This document shows positions 1 through 5,321 of a DNA stretch of 5,523 nucleotides, in pieces (within the stretch, counting starts at the first letter, position 1; the number at the start of each line of letters is the position of its first letter). The notes beneath the pieces were generated by a model that did not search any database, had not been told where the DNA came from, and saw only the letters and a program-made list of their open reading frames with translations. Origin of the DNA: Paracoccaceae bacterium (GTDB lineage Bacteria; Pseudomonadota; Alphaproteobacteria; Rhodobacterales; Rhodobacteraceae); the NCBI GenBank assembly GCA_003561595.1, contig PWWF01000205.1:1-5523 (forward strand), read 5' to 3'. The position numbers and the translations under genes are program-made.

Positions 1-37
1 ATCTGTTTTTCAGGTCTTCATTAACTGTTAGGCTCAT
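1..37 (-). CDS. 5' end of an unidentified gene running off the left edge
   Basis: On the minus strand an ATG at 37-35 opens a frame that stays open to the window edge and gives MSLTVNEDLKNR, 12 codons only. The start is supported by a near-perfect Shine-Dalgarno, AAAGGAGGAG (plus-strand 41-50), three bases before the ATG, with GGAGG about five bases away. The fragment is too short to assign to a family. It is transcribed away from the CRISPR array, and its 5' untranslated region occupies the 77 bases between gene and array. A TATAAG hexamer (58-63, minus strand) could be a -10 box, but I see no good -35 partner. Whether this gene is related to the array is unknown. Confidence 0.55.
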   Translation of the reverse strand, partial: MSLTVNEDLKNR

Positions 38-70
38 GATCTCCTCCTTTATCTCCTCTTATAAAAGCCA

Positions 71-84
71 ACGTTTCCAAACGT
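71..84. promoter_or_regulatory. 14-bp palindrome, possible operator of the left-edge gene
   Basis: ACGTTT-CC-AAACGT is a perfect 6-bp inverted repeat around a 2-bp centre. It lies 34 bp upstream of the minus-strand ATG at 37 and just upstream of the TATAAG hexamer at 58-63, where a repressor or activator site would be expected. The position and symmetry are seen; the operator role is inference. A 14-bp palindrome can occur by chance, so confidence is low. Confidence 0.25.
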
Positions 85-114
85 GCGCTATCCAATGACT
101 TCATATCATCCCAA

Positions 115-664
115 GTTTCCAGTCCCTGCGGAAATTCTATTTCGGTAAACGAGAAGTTGGACATCTGACGGTTTTGTGTTTGTTTCCAGTCCCTGCGGAA
201 ATTCTATTTCGGTAAGCAGTACGACTTTATCGGCATGTTGGTTGCAAACGTTTCCAGTCCCTGCGGAAATTCTATTTCGGTAAGCATGAAAACCGATTCT
301 AGCTCCTGGTACGGCGAGGTTTCCAGTCCCTGCGGAAATTCTATTTCGGTAAGGGGAAAAGTTTCTACAGAGGCTTGATCGGTCATGTTTCCAGTCCCTG
401 CGGAAATTCTATTTCGGTAATCCGACAGCTACAGATTCAGATGGGAAGATGGGTTTCCAGTCCCTGCGGAAATTCTATTTCGGTAACCCATTACCAACCA
501 CAGTACTACGCCCCTTCCCGGTTTCCAGTCCCTGCGGAAATTCTATGTCGGTAAGCTCACATTGCCAATGACGGAAGGATCGAGTTCTACGCGTTTCCAG
601 TCCCTGCGGAAATTCTATGTCGGTAAGACAGGAACAGGAAGATTTATCGGTCTGGTGTACCGTT
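115..664 (-). CRISPR. CRISPR array, 8 full repeats plus the start of a ninth cut by an insertion sequence
   Basis: Complete 34-bp repeats lie at 115-148, 182-215, 250-283, 319-352, 387-420, 453-486, 521-554 and 593-626. They begin GTTTCCAGTCCCTGCGG and end TTCGGTAA. The intervening spacers are 33, 34, 35, 34, 32, 34 and 38 nt and differ from one another. A further 35-nt stretch (627-661) has spacer length and is followed by GTT(T), the first bases of another repeat, before the IS21 tip at 665. Repeats 1-6 are identical; repeats 7 and 8 share one T-to-G change (TATTTC to TATGTC). Strand is uncertain. Read on the minus strand the repeat ends CTGGAAAC, like the common GAAAC 3' ends that form crRNA 5' tags, which favours minus-strand transcription and a leader once to the right, where the insertion sequence now sits. 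No cas gene is in the window, so the type cannot be set. Confidence 0.96.
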
Positions 665-715
665 TGTCAATGGTCACCCTAATGGAGCCACCCATGGTCA
701 CCTTAATGGAGCCAT
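665..715 (+). repeat. IS21 left end: terminal inverted repeat and two subterminal repeats
   Basis: The tip TGTCAAT (665-671) is followed by two direct copies of a 20-bp motif, GGTCACCCTAATGGAGCCAC at 672-691 and GGTCACCTTAATGGAGCCAT at 696-715, with starts 24 bp apart. The same motif recurs inverted at the right end. In IS21 such repeats are the presumed IstA-binding sites used to assemble the synaptic complex; that role is family knowledge and was not tested here. Confidence 0.85.
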
Positions 716-762
716 TTCTAACTGATTCTTAGCTTTGCTCTCACTTCCTGGTTTAAGCCTTA

Positions 763-843
763 TCTGGCGGGGCTGGAACGGGGATTGAGAGCGACAGCGT
801 AGTGATATGTCGCGACTGCAATCGCCGTTCCAGCCCCGCCAGA
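763..843 (-). other. 81-nt imperfect palindrome between istB and the IS21 left end
   Basis: An 18-bp perfect stem (764-781 with 825-842) plus the T763-A843 pair is followed by one mismatch (782/824), a 5-bp GATTG/CAATC stem (783-787 with 819-823), and an inner 6-bp GCGACA/TGTCGC stem (791-796 with 808-813) closing an 11-nt loop. It starts 11 nt past the istB stop on the minus strand. There is no U-run on its downstream side, so it is not a classical intrinsic terminator. It could still slow or stop istAB transcription, protect the mRNA 3' end, or form a cruciform. It could also be a small palindromic element nested in the IS. The stems are certain; the role is unknown. Confidence 0.75.
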
Positions 844-854
844 CTATAACCATC

Positions 855-1619
855 TTATTTGTTTACACTTTCTTCTTTTTCTTCTAGTTTTGTTCTGGGT
901 GTCCTGTAACCTTTCCCATCCAGAGTAACACAATATGCTCCATGAAGCAGTCGATCCAGCGTGGCTACGCCCAAAAGCTTGTTCTGGAAGGCAGCGCGCC
1001 ACTCATTAAAATGAAGATTGCTGGTAATGATGGTTGATTTTTTCTCATACCGTTCACAGATCACATCATAAAAATCTTCATCCTGACTCTGACGCATGGG
1101 CTTGAGCCCGAAGTCGTCGATGATCAGCAGATCCGCCTTGACCAGTTGAGCCAGTTTCTTATCGTAATTGCCAACTGCTCTAGCTCCGGACAGCATGCCA
1201 AGAAGCTTGGCATGACTGGTAAACAGCGTATCATGACCCAGACGGACTGCCATATGTCCAATAGCCTGGGCCAAGTGGCTTTTGCCGGTTCCGCATGGAC
1301 CGACTATGTGGACAGGCGCTTTTTCTTCAATAAAACGGCATGTACACAAGTCTTGAACCAAAGCCTGGTTAATCTTCGGGTTAAACGTGAAGTCGAAAGT
1401 CTCAAGGGTCTTCTGCACGTTAATATTGGCCCGGCGCTGGCGCTGGGCAAACTTGTGCTGCTCCCGCCTGGCCACCTCGTCTTCAACAAGAAGGGCCAAA
1501 AAATTCGTATATGACAGCTTCTGGTCCACTGCCTGCCTGTTGCGGATCTCCAGGGAATCAAGAATCCCTGAAAGACGAAGCTGTTTCAGCAAAGGCAGGA
1601 GTTGGGGCATGGGATGCAT
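855..1619 (-). CDS. istB: IS21-family transposition helper ATPase IstB
   Basis: This is a 254-residue AAA+ ATPase of the DnaC/IstB family, which assists the IstA transposase in target choice and strand transfer. Visible motifs are Walker A GPCGTGKS (residues 107-114), Walker B LLIIDD (164-169), a sensor-I-like IITSN (197-201) and an arginine-containing LDRLLHG (221-227). The N-terminal 100 residues are helical and basic (RREQHKFAQRQRR), as in the IS21 IstB N-terminal domain. Length fits the family (about 240-260). The ATG at 1619 follows GGAGG by a few bases; another ATG three codons on is a less likely start. The istA stop is only 11 nt upstream and the istB Shine-Dalgarno abuts it, so the two are one operon and probably translationally coupled. 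The frame is intact and looks functional. Confidence 0.96.
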   Translation of the reverse strand: MHPMPQLLPLLKQLRLSGILDSLEIRNRQAVDQKLSYTNFLALLVEDEVARREQHKFAQRQRRANINVQKTLETFDFTFNPKINQALVQDLCTCRFIEEKAPVHIVGPCGTGKSHLAQAIGHMAVRLGHDTLFTSHAKLLGMLSGARAVGNYDKKLAQLVKADLLIIDDFGLKPMRQSQDEDFYDVICERYEKKSTIITSNLHFNEWRAAFQNKLLGVATLDRLLHGAYCVTLDGKGYRTPRTKLEEKEESVNK

Positions 1620-1630
1620 ATTCTCCTCCT

Positions 1631-3157
1631 TTACTGGACCATGGAATGTTGACGGATGAACCTGGCCTGGCCGCTGTAAATGTCATCCAATGGCTCAGAA
1701 CCGATCTTTTCCTGATCAAGCCCCCTGTCCAGGATCTGTTTGACTGCAACATAAGTGGGTCTGCCATGGTCTATGGCCCTGGCACATGCTGCCTCAAGCC
1801 TCTTTTTGCCGTACTTGCTTCCCAGGCGAAGCAGACCCTGCATAGAACGAAGTTTATCCAGAACCCTGTCCGAGAACTGTATCTCCATCAACTCCAGACA
1901 TCTTTCTCCTACTTTGGCCGCCTGCTTCAAGCACCATTGGGGATCAGCCATGAGATAGGCCTGAGCCTCGGGTGGCAGGTGATCCCTGACTGTTGAACGC
2001 TGTCCTGGCCTGGTTAAGCGCTGGTGCGCCGCTACCAGCACATTATCATGATATACCTGCAGGGTCTTCTCAGTAGATCTTAACCACAAAGTCTGATGTA
2101 CCAGCCTGAACGGGGCAGAGTAATAACATTTTTCAAACTGGACATGGCAGTTGCCATGCAATTTGGCCTTGGTCCAGGATAAAACCTCTGGAGCCACGTC
2201 CGGTAAAGGCTGCAAAAAATCCTTTTCCATCTCGGTAAAACTGCTCAGCGGGCGCTGTCTGGTTGTTCCATGTATCCTGTTCCCGGCAGTTCCCATAACC
2301 CATTTGTGAGCCTGTTGGTTGAGATCACATAAATCCCTTGGCTCCAGAAGAGGCAAAAAGTTCTTTTTAACGTATTTGACACCTGACTCCACTATACCTT
2401 TCTTCTGAGGGTCTGCCACCGGACAGGGAGAAATTATAAAGCCATACCCCTCTGCAAACTCCGCATACGACCTCTGGACCTCAGGATCGTGATAACAGGC
2501 CTTGGTAATGGCACACTTGGGATTGTCTATGATTATTTTGCCCGGAATGCCTCCAAAAAACTCAAAGGCCCTGCTATGGCATCCAAGCCAGGTCTCGACT
2601 TTCTGGTTCAGAACAAACTCCAGGTACTGGTGTCTGCTGTACGCCAGGGTCATGACAAAAAACCAGGTCTTAACGTATTCACTGGTCCTGGTATCTAAAA
2701 CAGCAGGTCCTGTTCCAAAGTCAACCTGGGCAGATTCTCCGGGCTTGAAATCGAGAATTATGGTAGCCGACTTCCCAGGCTTGAATCTGGCAACATAACG
2801 CTTCACGCTTTCATAACTGCCTTCAAAACCATATCTGTTCCTCAGGTTGCGATGAATTACCGTTGCACTTACTCCCTCTTCAATCCATTTCTTCACTTGC
2901 TGACCAAATGGCTCAACAATTGACCCTGATATCTGCTCTTTGCCTGGCTTCATCACAACAGACTCGATCTCAAGGTTGGCCGGTAATTCCACTGACTTGT
3001 CCAACCAGTCCTTCTCATTTGCCAAAGATCGAATTTTTGCCGCCTTGCTGCGGCCGATTAGACCGGCCTTGGCCAGTTGCCGGTCTGACTCGCCAAGGCG
3101 CATCCGAACTATGATATTCCTGAGCTCATACACTGCAAACCTCCTGTTGGCCACCAC
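1631..3157 (-). CDS. istA: IS21-family transposase IstA (DDE integrase fold)
   Basis: This is a 508-residue transposase that cuts and joins the element's ends. The N-terminal part (about residues 8-50, YELRNIIVRMR...SDRQLAKAGLIGRSKAAKIRSL) reads as a helix-turn-helix that would bind the end repeats, and a second helical DNA-binding stretch covers about 85-125. The retroviral-integrase-like catalytic core follows, with D146 in AQVDFG, D211 in IIIDNPK and E257 in KKGIVESGVKYVK. A C-terminal Mu-type beta-barrel-like region and a basic tail complete the usual IS21 layout. Length is normal. The start is a GTG: two GTG codons stand in tandem at 3157 and 3154, and the Shine-Dalgarno AAAGGAGG ends only 2 nt before the first, so the second (3154) has better spacing. 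It precedes istB in the same operon and is intact. Confidence 0.95.
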   Translation of the reverse strand: MVANRRFAVYELRNIIVRMRLGESDRQLAKAGLIGRSKAAKIRSLANEKDWLDKSVELPANLEIESVVMKPGKEQISGSIVEPFGQQVKKWIEEGVSATVIHRNLRNRYGFEGSYESVKRYVARFKPGKSATIILDFKPGESAQVDFGTGPAVLDTRTSEYVKTWFFVMTLAYSRHQYLEFVLNQKVETWLGCHSRAFEFFGGIPGKIIIDNPKCAITKACYHDPEVQRSYAEFAEGYGFIISPCPVADPQKKGIVESGVKYVKKNFLPLLEPRDLCDLNQQAHKWVMGTAGNRIHGTTRQRPLSSFTEMEKDFLQPLPDVAPEVLSWTKAKLHGNCHVQFEKCYYSAPFRLVHQTLWLRSTEKTLQVYHDNVLVAAHQRLTRPGQRSTVRDHLPPEAQAYLMADPQWCLKQAAKVGERCLELMEIQFSDRVLDKLRSMQGLLRLGSKYGKKRLEAACARAIDHGRPTYVAVKQILDRGLDQEKIGSEPLDDIYSGQARFIRQHSMVQ

Positions 3158-3167
3158 TACCTCCTTT
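3158..3167 (-). promoter_or_regulatory. Strong Shine-Dalgarno of istA next to tandem GTG start codons
   Basis: The minus strand reads AAAGGAGGTA immediately before GTGGTG. AGGAGG (3160-3165) ends 2 nt from the first GTG (3157) and 5 nt from the second (3154). The closer spacing is too tight for efficient initiation, so translation probably begins at 3154, one codon inside the longest reading frame. Confidence 0.6.
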
Positions 3168-3205
3168 TGTTTGGAGAGTGATAGCTGTTTAGGAAGCTAA
3201 AACAA

Positions 3206-3234
3206 AGCATAAATCAGGATCTAAGATGGTTCAA
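3206..3234 (-). promoter_or_regulatory. Likely sigma-70-type promoter of istAB
   Basis: On the minus strand TTGAAC (plus 3229-3234) and TATGCT (plus 3206-3211) are separated by exactly 17 nt. Each matches four of six consensus positions. The transcript would start near 3199 and leave a leader of about 40 nt before the istA Shine-Dalgarno. The -35 box falls within the innermost end repeat (3226-3245), so IstA bound there could block its own promoter. The hexamers are seen; promoter activity and autoregulation are inferred. Confidence 0.5.
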
Positions 3235-3352
3235 TTAAGGTGACCATCAGGTGGCTCCATTATGGTGACCATCAGGTGGCTCCATTAAGGTGACCACAGG
3301 GTGGCCTCATTATGGTGACCCCCAAGTGGCTCCATATCAGTGACCGGTAACA
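3226..3352 (-). repeat. IS21 right end: five 25-bp-spaced subterminal repeats and the terminal inverted repeat
   Basis: Five copies of a 20-bp motif, consensus GTGGCTCCATTAWGGTGACC, start at 3226, 3251, 3276, 3301 and 3326, exactly 25 bp apart. They are separated by 5-bp linkers (ATCAG, ATCAG, ACAGG, CCCAA). The innermost (ATGGTTCAATTAAGGTGACC) and outermost (with ATCAG for TTAWG) are the most divergent. The last 7 bases, GGTAACA (3346-3352), end in the CA tip. The repeats are the inverse of the two copies at the left end and are the presumed IstA-binding array. Confidence 0.9.
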
Positions 3353-4729
3353 CTGGACAAGGCTTTAAGACCGTTTCTCAAGAAATCCCGGGCTCAGTTC
3401 AATCTGGAGGAATACATCAAGCTCATGGTTTTTAACCGGATATGCGATCCAAAGTCCAAGCTGGGCATCCTGGAATGGTTCGAGGGCATTCACTTTCCCG
3501 GCCTGGAAAAGCCAGAACACCACCATATTCTGCGGACCATGGACTGGCTCTCTGACAACAAGCACCACCTGGAAAAGGCCATCTGGAACAAGGTCAAAAC
3601 CCTGCTTGATTTCCAGGTGGAGCTGGTCTTCTATGACATTACCTCCACCTATTTCGAGGGGGAAAGGTCCATAGTCGAAGATGATATCAGGGCGTTCGGA
3701 CACACCAGAGACCATAGACCCGATCGCAGACAGGTGGTTATAGGTTTGGTTGTTACGAGTACAGGACTGCCCATCTGCCACCACGTCTTCCCCGGAAACA
3801 CCGTGGATAATCAGACTGTTGTCCGGGTGGTCAAGGATATCAAAGAGCGCTTCTGTCTAACCCGGGTCATTTTTGTTGGAGATCGGGGCATGATCTCCAG
3901 GGACAATATCCGGCAGATCAAAGAGATGAACCTGGATTACATCTTTGCTCATTCTCTCAAGAAATGCGCTGATACCCACTCCTTTATCCGAGAAAAAAGG
4001 CATATGTTTGATCCCAATGCCGAATAAATTCTTTACGCCGATAAACAGGCAACTCCGGATATGCGCTATGTCTTGAGGTACAATCCTGAAACGGCCAGGG
4101 ATATGAAAAAGATCAGACAGCAGAAACTTGGCAAGGCTGACAAATTCATAAACACCATCAAAAAGAGCCTGCGTAATCCCCGCAGTCGAATGACCCCACT
4201 AAACGCCTACGCCAAAATCAAGAACTACCTCCAGAAAAGAGGCTTAACCAGATATTATTTTCTGGATCTGGACGGCCATAAGAACCTTATCTGTCGCTCG
4301 GATTCATATGCCAGGCAGAAGGATGTCATGTTTGACGGACTCCTGGCCCTGGAGACCTCAAGTCAGAATCTCTCTCCCCAGGAAGTATCCCAAGCCTATA
4401 TGAACCTCCAGGAAGTGGAGCGCGACTTCCGTCAGCTCAAGGGTCAGCTTCGCCTGCGCCCCAATTATCACTGGACCGAAAAGCGTATCCGGGCACACAT
4501 ATTCGTTTGTGTCCTGGCCCTGCTGATGGAGCGCTATATAAGCACCAGGCTGACCAAACTGGGGCTTTCTCTCTCCAGGGCCATTGAATCCCTGAAGCGG
4601 ATGAAACTTGGCCTGATGGATGTTCAGGGTCAGAACAAGAAAATGATCACCACCCCTAAGGAAGAGCACAAAAGGATTTTAAAAGAGCTGCAATTACAAC
4701 TACCTATAATGAATAAAATCAAAATGTAG
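3353..4729 (+). pseudogene. IS1634-like transposase, 5'-truncated and split by an in-frame TAA
   Basis: The frame is open from the IS21 junction (LDKALRPFLKKSRAQF... then MVFNRICDPKSKLG) to a TAA at 4025-4027, then continues in the same frame (ILYADKQATPDMRYVL...) to the TAG at 4727-4729. Together that is 458 codons against roughly 550-600 for full-length relatives, so about 100 or more N-terminal residues are missing. The catalytic triad is preserved: D in VFYDITSTYFEG (codon 3635), D in VGDRGMIS (codon 3881) and E in YMNLQEVERDFRQLKG (codon 4418). The C-terminal IRAHIFVCVLALLM helix typical of the family is also present. The stop replaces a sense codon after DPNAE; a G-to-T change of a GAA codon would explain it. 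Two fragments (3425-4027 and 4061-4729) could be translated separately, but neither holds the whole active site. Confidence 0.88.
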
Positions 4730-4752
4730 TACAAAAACGGAGTTTTGATTTT
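4715..4752 (+). terminator. A/T-rich hairpin spanning the transposase stop, possible terminator
   Basis: AAAATCAAAA (4715-4724) and TTTTGATTTT (4743-4752) are perfect 10-bp inverted repeats with an 18-nt loop that contains the transposase TAG. The run of T at 4749-4754 lies within and just past the right arm. The stem is almost all A-T, so as an intrinsic terminator it would be weak. It could work in both directions and limit read-through into the hicA remnant and hicB. Confidence 0.35.
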
Positions 4753-4815
4753 TTATAAGTATCTAAAACAACTAACTAATCTCGAAATAAGGTGTCGAAC
4801 TGCGGTGAACGGAGT

Positions 4816-4968
4816 GGGTTCAATATCATTAAAGAAAAGGGGTCAATAAGGTATTATGGCAAACCTGGGTGGGATAAATTGATACGAATTGATTATCACG
4901 GCTCGAAAGAAGTGCCTACGGGCACGTGTCATCAAATCCTCAAAGCAGCGGGAATAAAAAAGCCATAA
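4816..4968 (+). pseudogene. hicA: 3' part of a hicA toxin gene, start lost and catalytic His missing
   Basis: In the frame ending TAA at 4966-4968 the sequence reads GFNIIKEKGSIRYYGKPGWD followed by KLIRIDYHGSKEVPTGTCHQ and ILKAAGIKKP. This is the HicA double-stranded-RNA-binding-like fold from the second half of helix 1 onward: the GF..I..KGS strand, the V/I.YHGSKE strand and the closing P.GT...IL..AG helix. HicA toxins are mRNA interferases whose catalytic histidine follows GS in the KGSH motif; here the residue is I. About 15-20 N-terminal residues are missing, replaced by sequence from the IS1634-like element, and no ATG lies in the open stretch (from 4780). A GTG at 4792 is the only plausible start. 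The TAA is 16 nt before hicB, the usual hicAB arrangement. The toxin is probably dead. Confidence 0.8.
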
Positions 4969-4984
4969 AAGGAGAAAAACACAC

Positions 4985-5230
4985 ATGATTGAATTACCGT
5001 ATTCATTAATAATCGAAGCGACCGAGGAGCCTGACTATTTCGGATTTTATTCCCCAGATCTTGAGGGCTTTTCAGGCATAGGGCATTCTGTGGAGGATTG
5101 TTTGTTCAAGGCCAAGTGGTGCATGAAGGAACATGTCGAACTGCTTAAGCAAGAAGGTCTTCCTGTTCCTCCTGTTAATTCAGATCCCAGGATCATCATT
5201 CAGAATGAAAAAAAGCTGGCAGTTGCCTGA
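4985..5230 (+). CDS. hicB: HicB-family antitoxin (orphaned by loss of hicA)
   Basis: This is an 81-residue protein of the HicB family (partial RNase H-like fold), which in an intact module binds and neutralises the HicA mRNA interferase. The signature is clear: FYSPDLEGFSGIGHSVEDCL (residues 21-40) corresponds to the family P.L.G..G.G.S.EEA pattern, followed by the helix KAKWCMKEHVELLKQEGLPVPPV (42-64) that ends in the usual E.G..IP.P. No helix-turn-helix or ribbon-helix-helix domain follows, so this is a short, single-domain HicB, and autoregulation by DNA binding is doubtful. The ATG has a good AAAGGAG (4968-4974) 10 nt upstream and a start 16 nt after the hicA stop. The frame is intact. 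With its partner gene broken, it may be a relic or may counter a HicA encoded elsewhere. Confidence 0.9.
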   Translation: MIELPYSLIIEATEEPDYFGFYSPDLEGFSGIGHSVEDCLFKAKWCMKEHVELLKQEGLPVPPVNSDPRIIIQNEKKLAVA

Positions 5231-5233
5231 TCC

Positions 5234-5308
5234 ATAAATGAATTAATGCAAAACTGGGAATTTGTGAGAAACAATCAGACACCAAGAAAAATTGAGCCGT
5301 TAAAATAG
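5234..5308 (+). pseudogene. C-terminal remnant of a DUF4160 gene
   Basis: Directly after the hicB TGA, and in the same frame, 24 codons read INELMQNWEFVRNN then QTPRKIEPLK and a TAG (5306-5308). This matches the conserved end of DUF4160 proteins (the ELL.NWELAR....P.KIEPL tail); the rest of that domain, about 60 residues, is absent. A DUF2442 gene starts 13 nt later, and DUF4160 genes commonly stand just upstream of DUF2442 genes, which supports the assignment. An ATG at 5246 exists but would give only 20 residues without a ribosome binding site. The assignment is from memory of the family pattern. Confidence 0.6.
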
Positions 5309-5321
5309 GGAGACAAAAGTC

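Larger units (their letters stand above)
665..3352 (-). mobile_element. Complete IS21-family insertion sequence (istA-istB)
   Basis: The element is bounded by TG...CA tips. The left end (TGTCAAT then GGTCACCCTAATGGAGCCAC) and the right end read inward on the other strand (TGTTACC then GGTCACTGATATGGAGCCAC) match over the first 27 bp, with mismatches. It carries the two-gene istA/istB operon that defines IS21, both frames intact, plus repeated subterminal motifs as known in this family. Its length is 2688 bp, slightly above the usual size. IS21 elements normally make 4-8 bp target duplications, but the flanks here (left ...TACCGTT, right CTGGACA...) share none. It sits between a CRISPR repeat and a truncated transposase gene, so a post-insertion rearrangement is likely. 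It looks capable of transposition. Confidence 0.9.
3353..4810 (+). mobile_element. Remnant of an IS1634-like (IS4-superfamily) insertion sequence, left part missing
   Basis: The stretch contains the 3' three-quarters or so of an IS1634-type transposase gene and its downstream non-coding tail. The left boundary is the IS21 right tip; no left inverted repeat of this element survives in the window. The right boundary is inferred, because from about 4813 the sequence becomes recognisable hicA coding sequence. The stretch near 4785-4810 (AAATAAGGTGTCGAACTGCG) is a candidate right inverted repeat, but without the left end this cannot be confirmed. The element is presumed immobile in cis. Confidence 0.7.

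Noticed and set aside
204..386. A 60-residue minus-strand frame crossing repeats 2-4 with a repeated TEIEFPQGLET motif
   Set aside because: The repetition comes from the CRISPR repeats themselves, and the parts between are spacers; there is no coding signal.
115..661. Spacers targeting sequences inside this window
   Set aside because: By eye none of the spacers recurs in the IS21, IS1634-like or hicAB parts; a proper search was not possible.
763..843. Hairpin as an intrinsic terminator of istAB
   Set aside because: There is no U-run on the downstream (minus-strand) side and the loop is large; termination there remains possible but is not shown by the sequence.
1146..3200. Several plus-strand frames (for example 1146-1514, 1511-1996, 2502-2798, 2940-3200) and a minus-strand frame at 1304-1561
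   Set aside because: They are antisense or shifted shadows of istA and istB, which show full family motifs across the same span.
3344..3350. CGGTAA at the IS21 right end resembles the end of the CRISPR repeat (TTCGGTAA), suggesting the repeat resumes there
   Set aside because: Only six bases match, the rest of the repeat is absent, and the same position fits the IS terminal inverted repeat (TGTTACC against TGTCAAT on the left).
3365..3784. Minus-strand frame of 139 residues, and a similar one at 4358-4669
   Set aside because: Both lie opposite the transposase pseudogene, whose plus-strand frame carries the catalytic motifs; these products resemble nothing.
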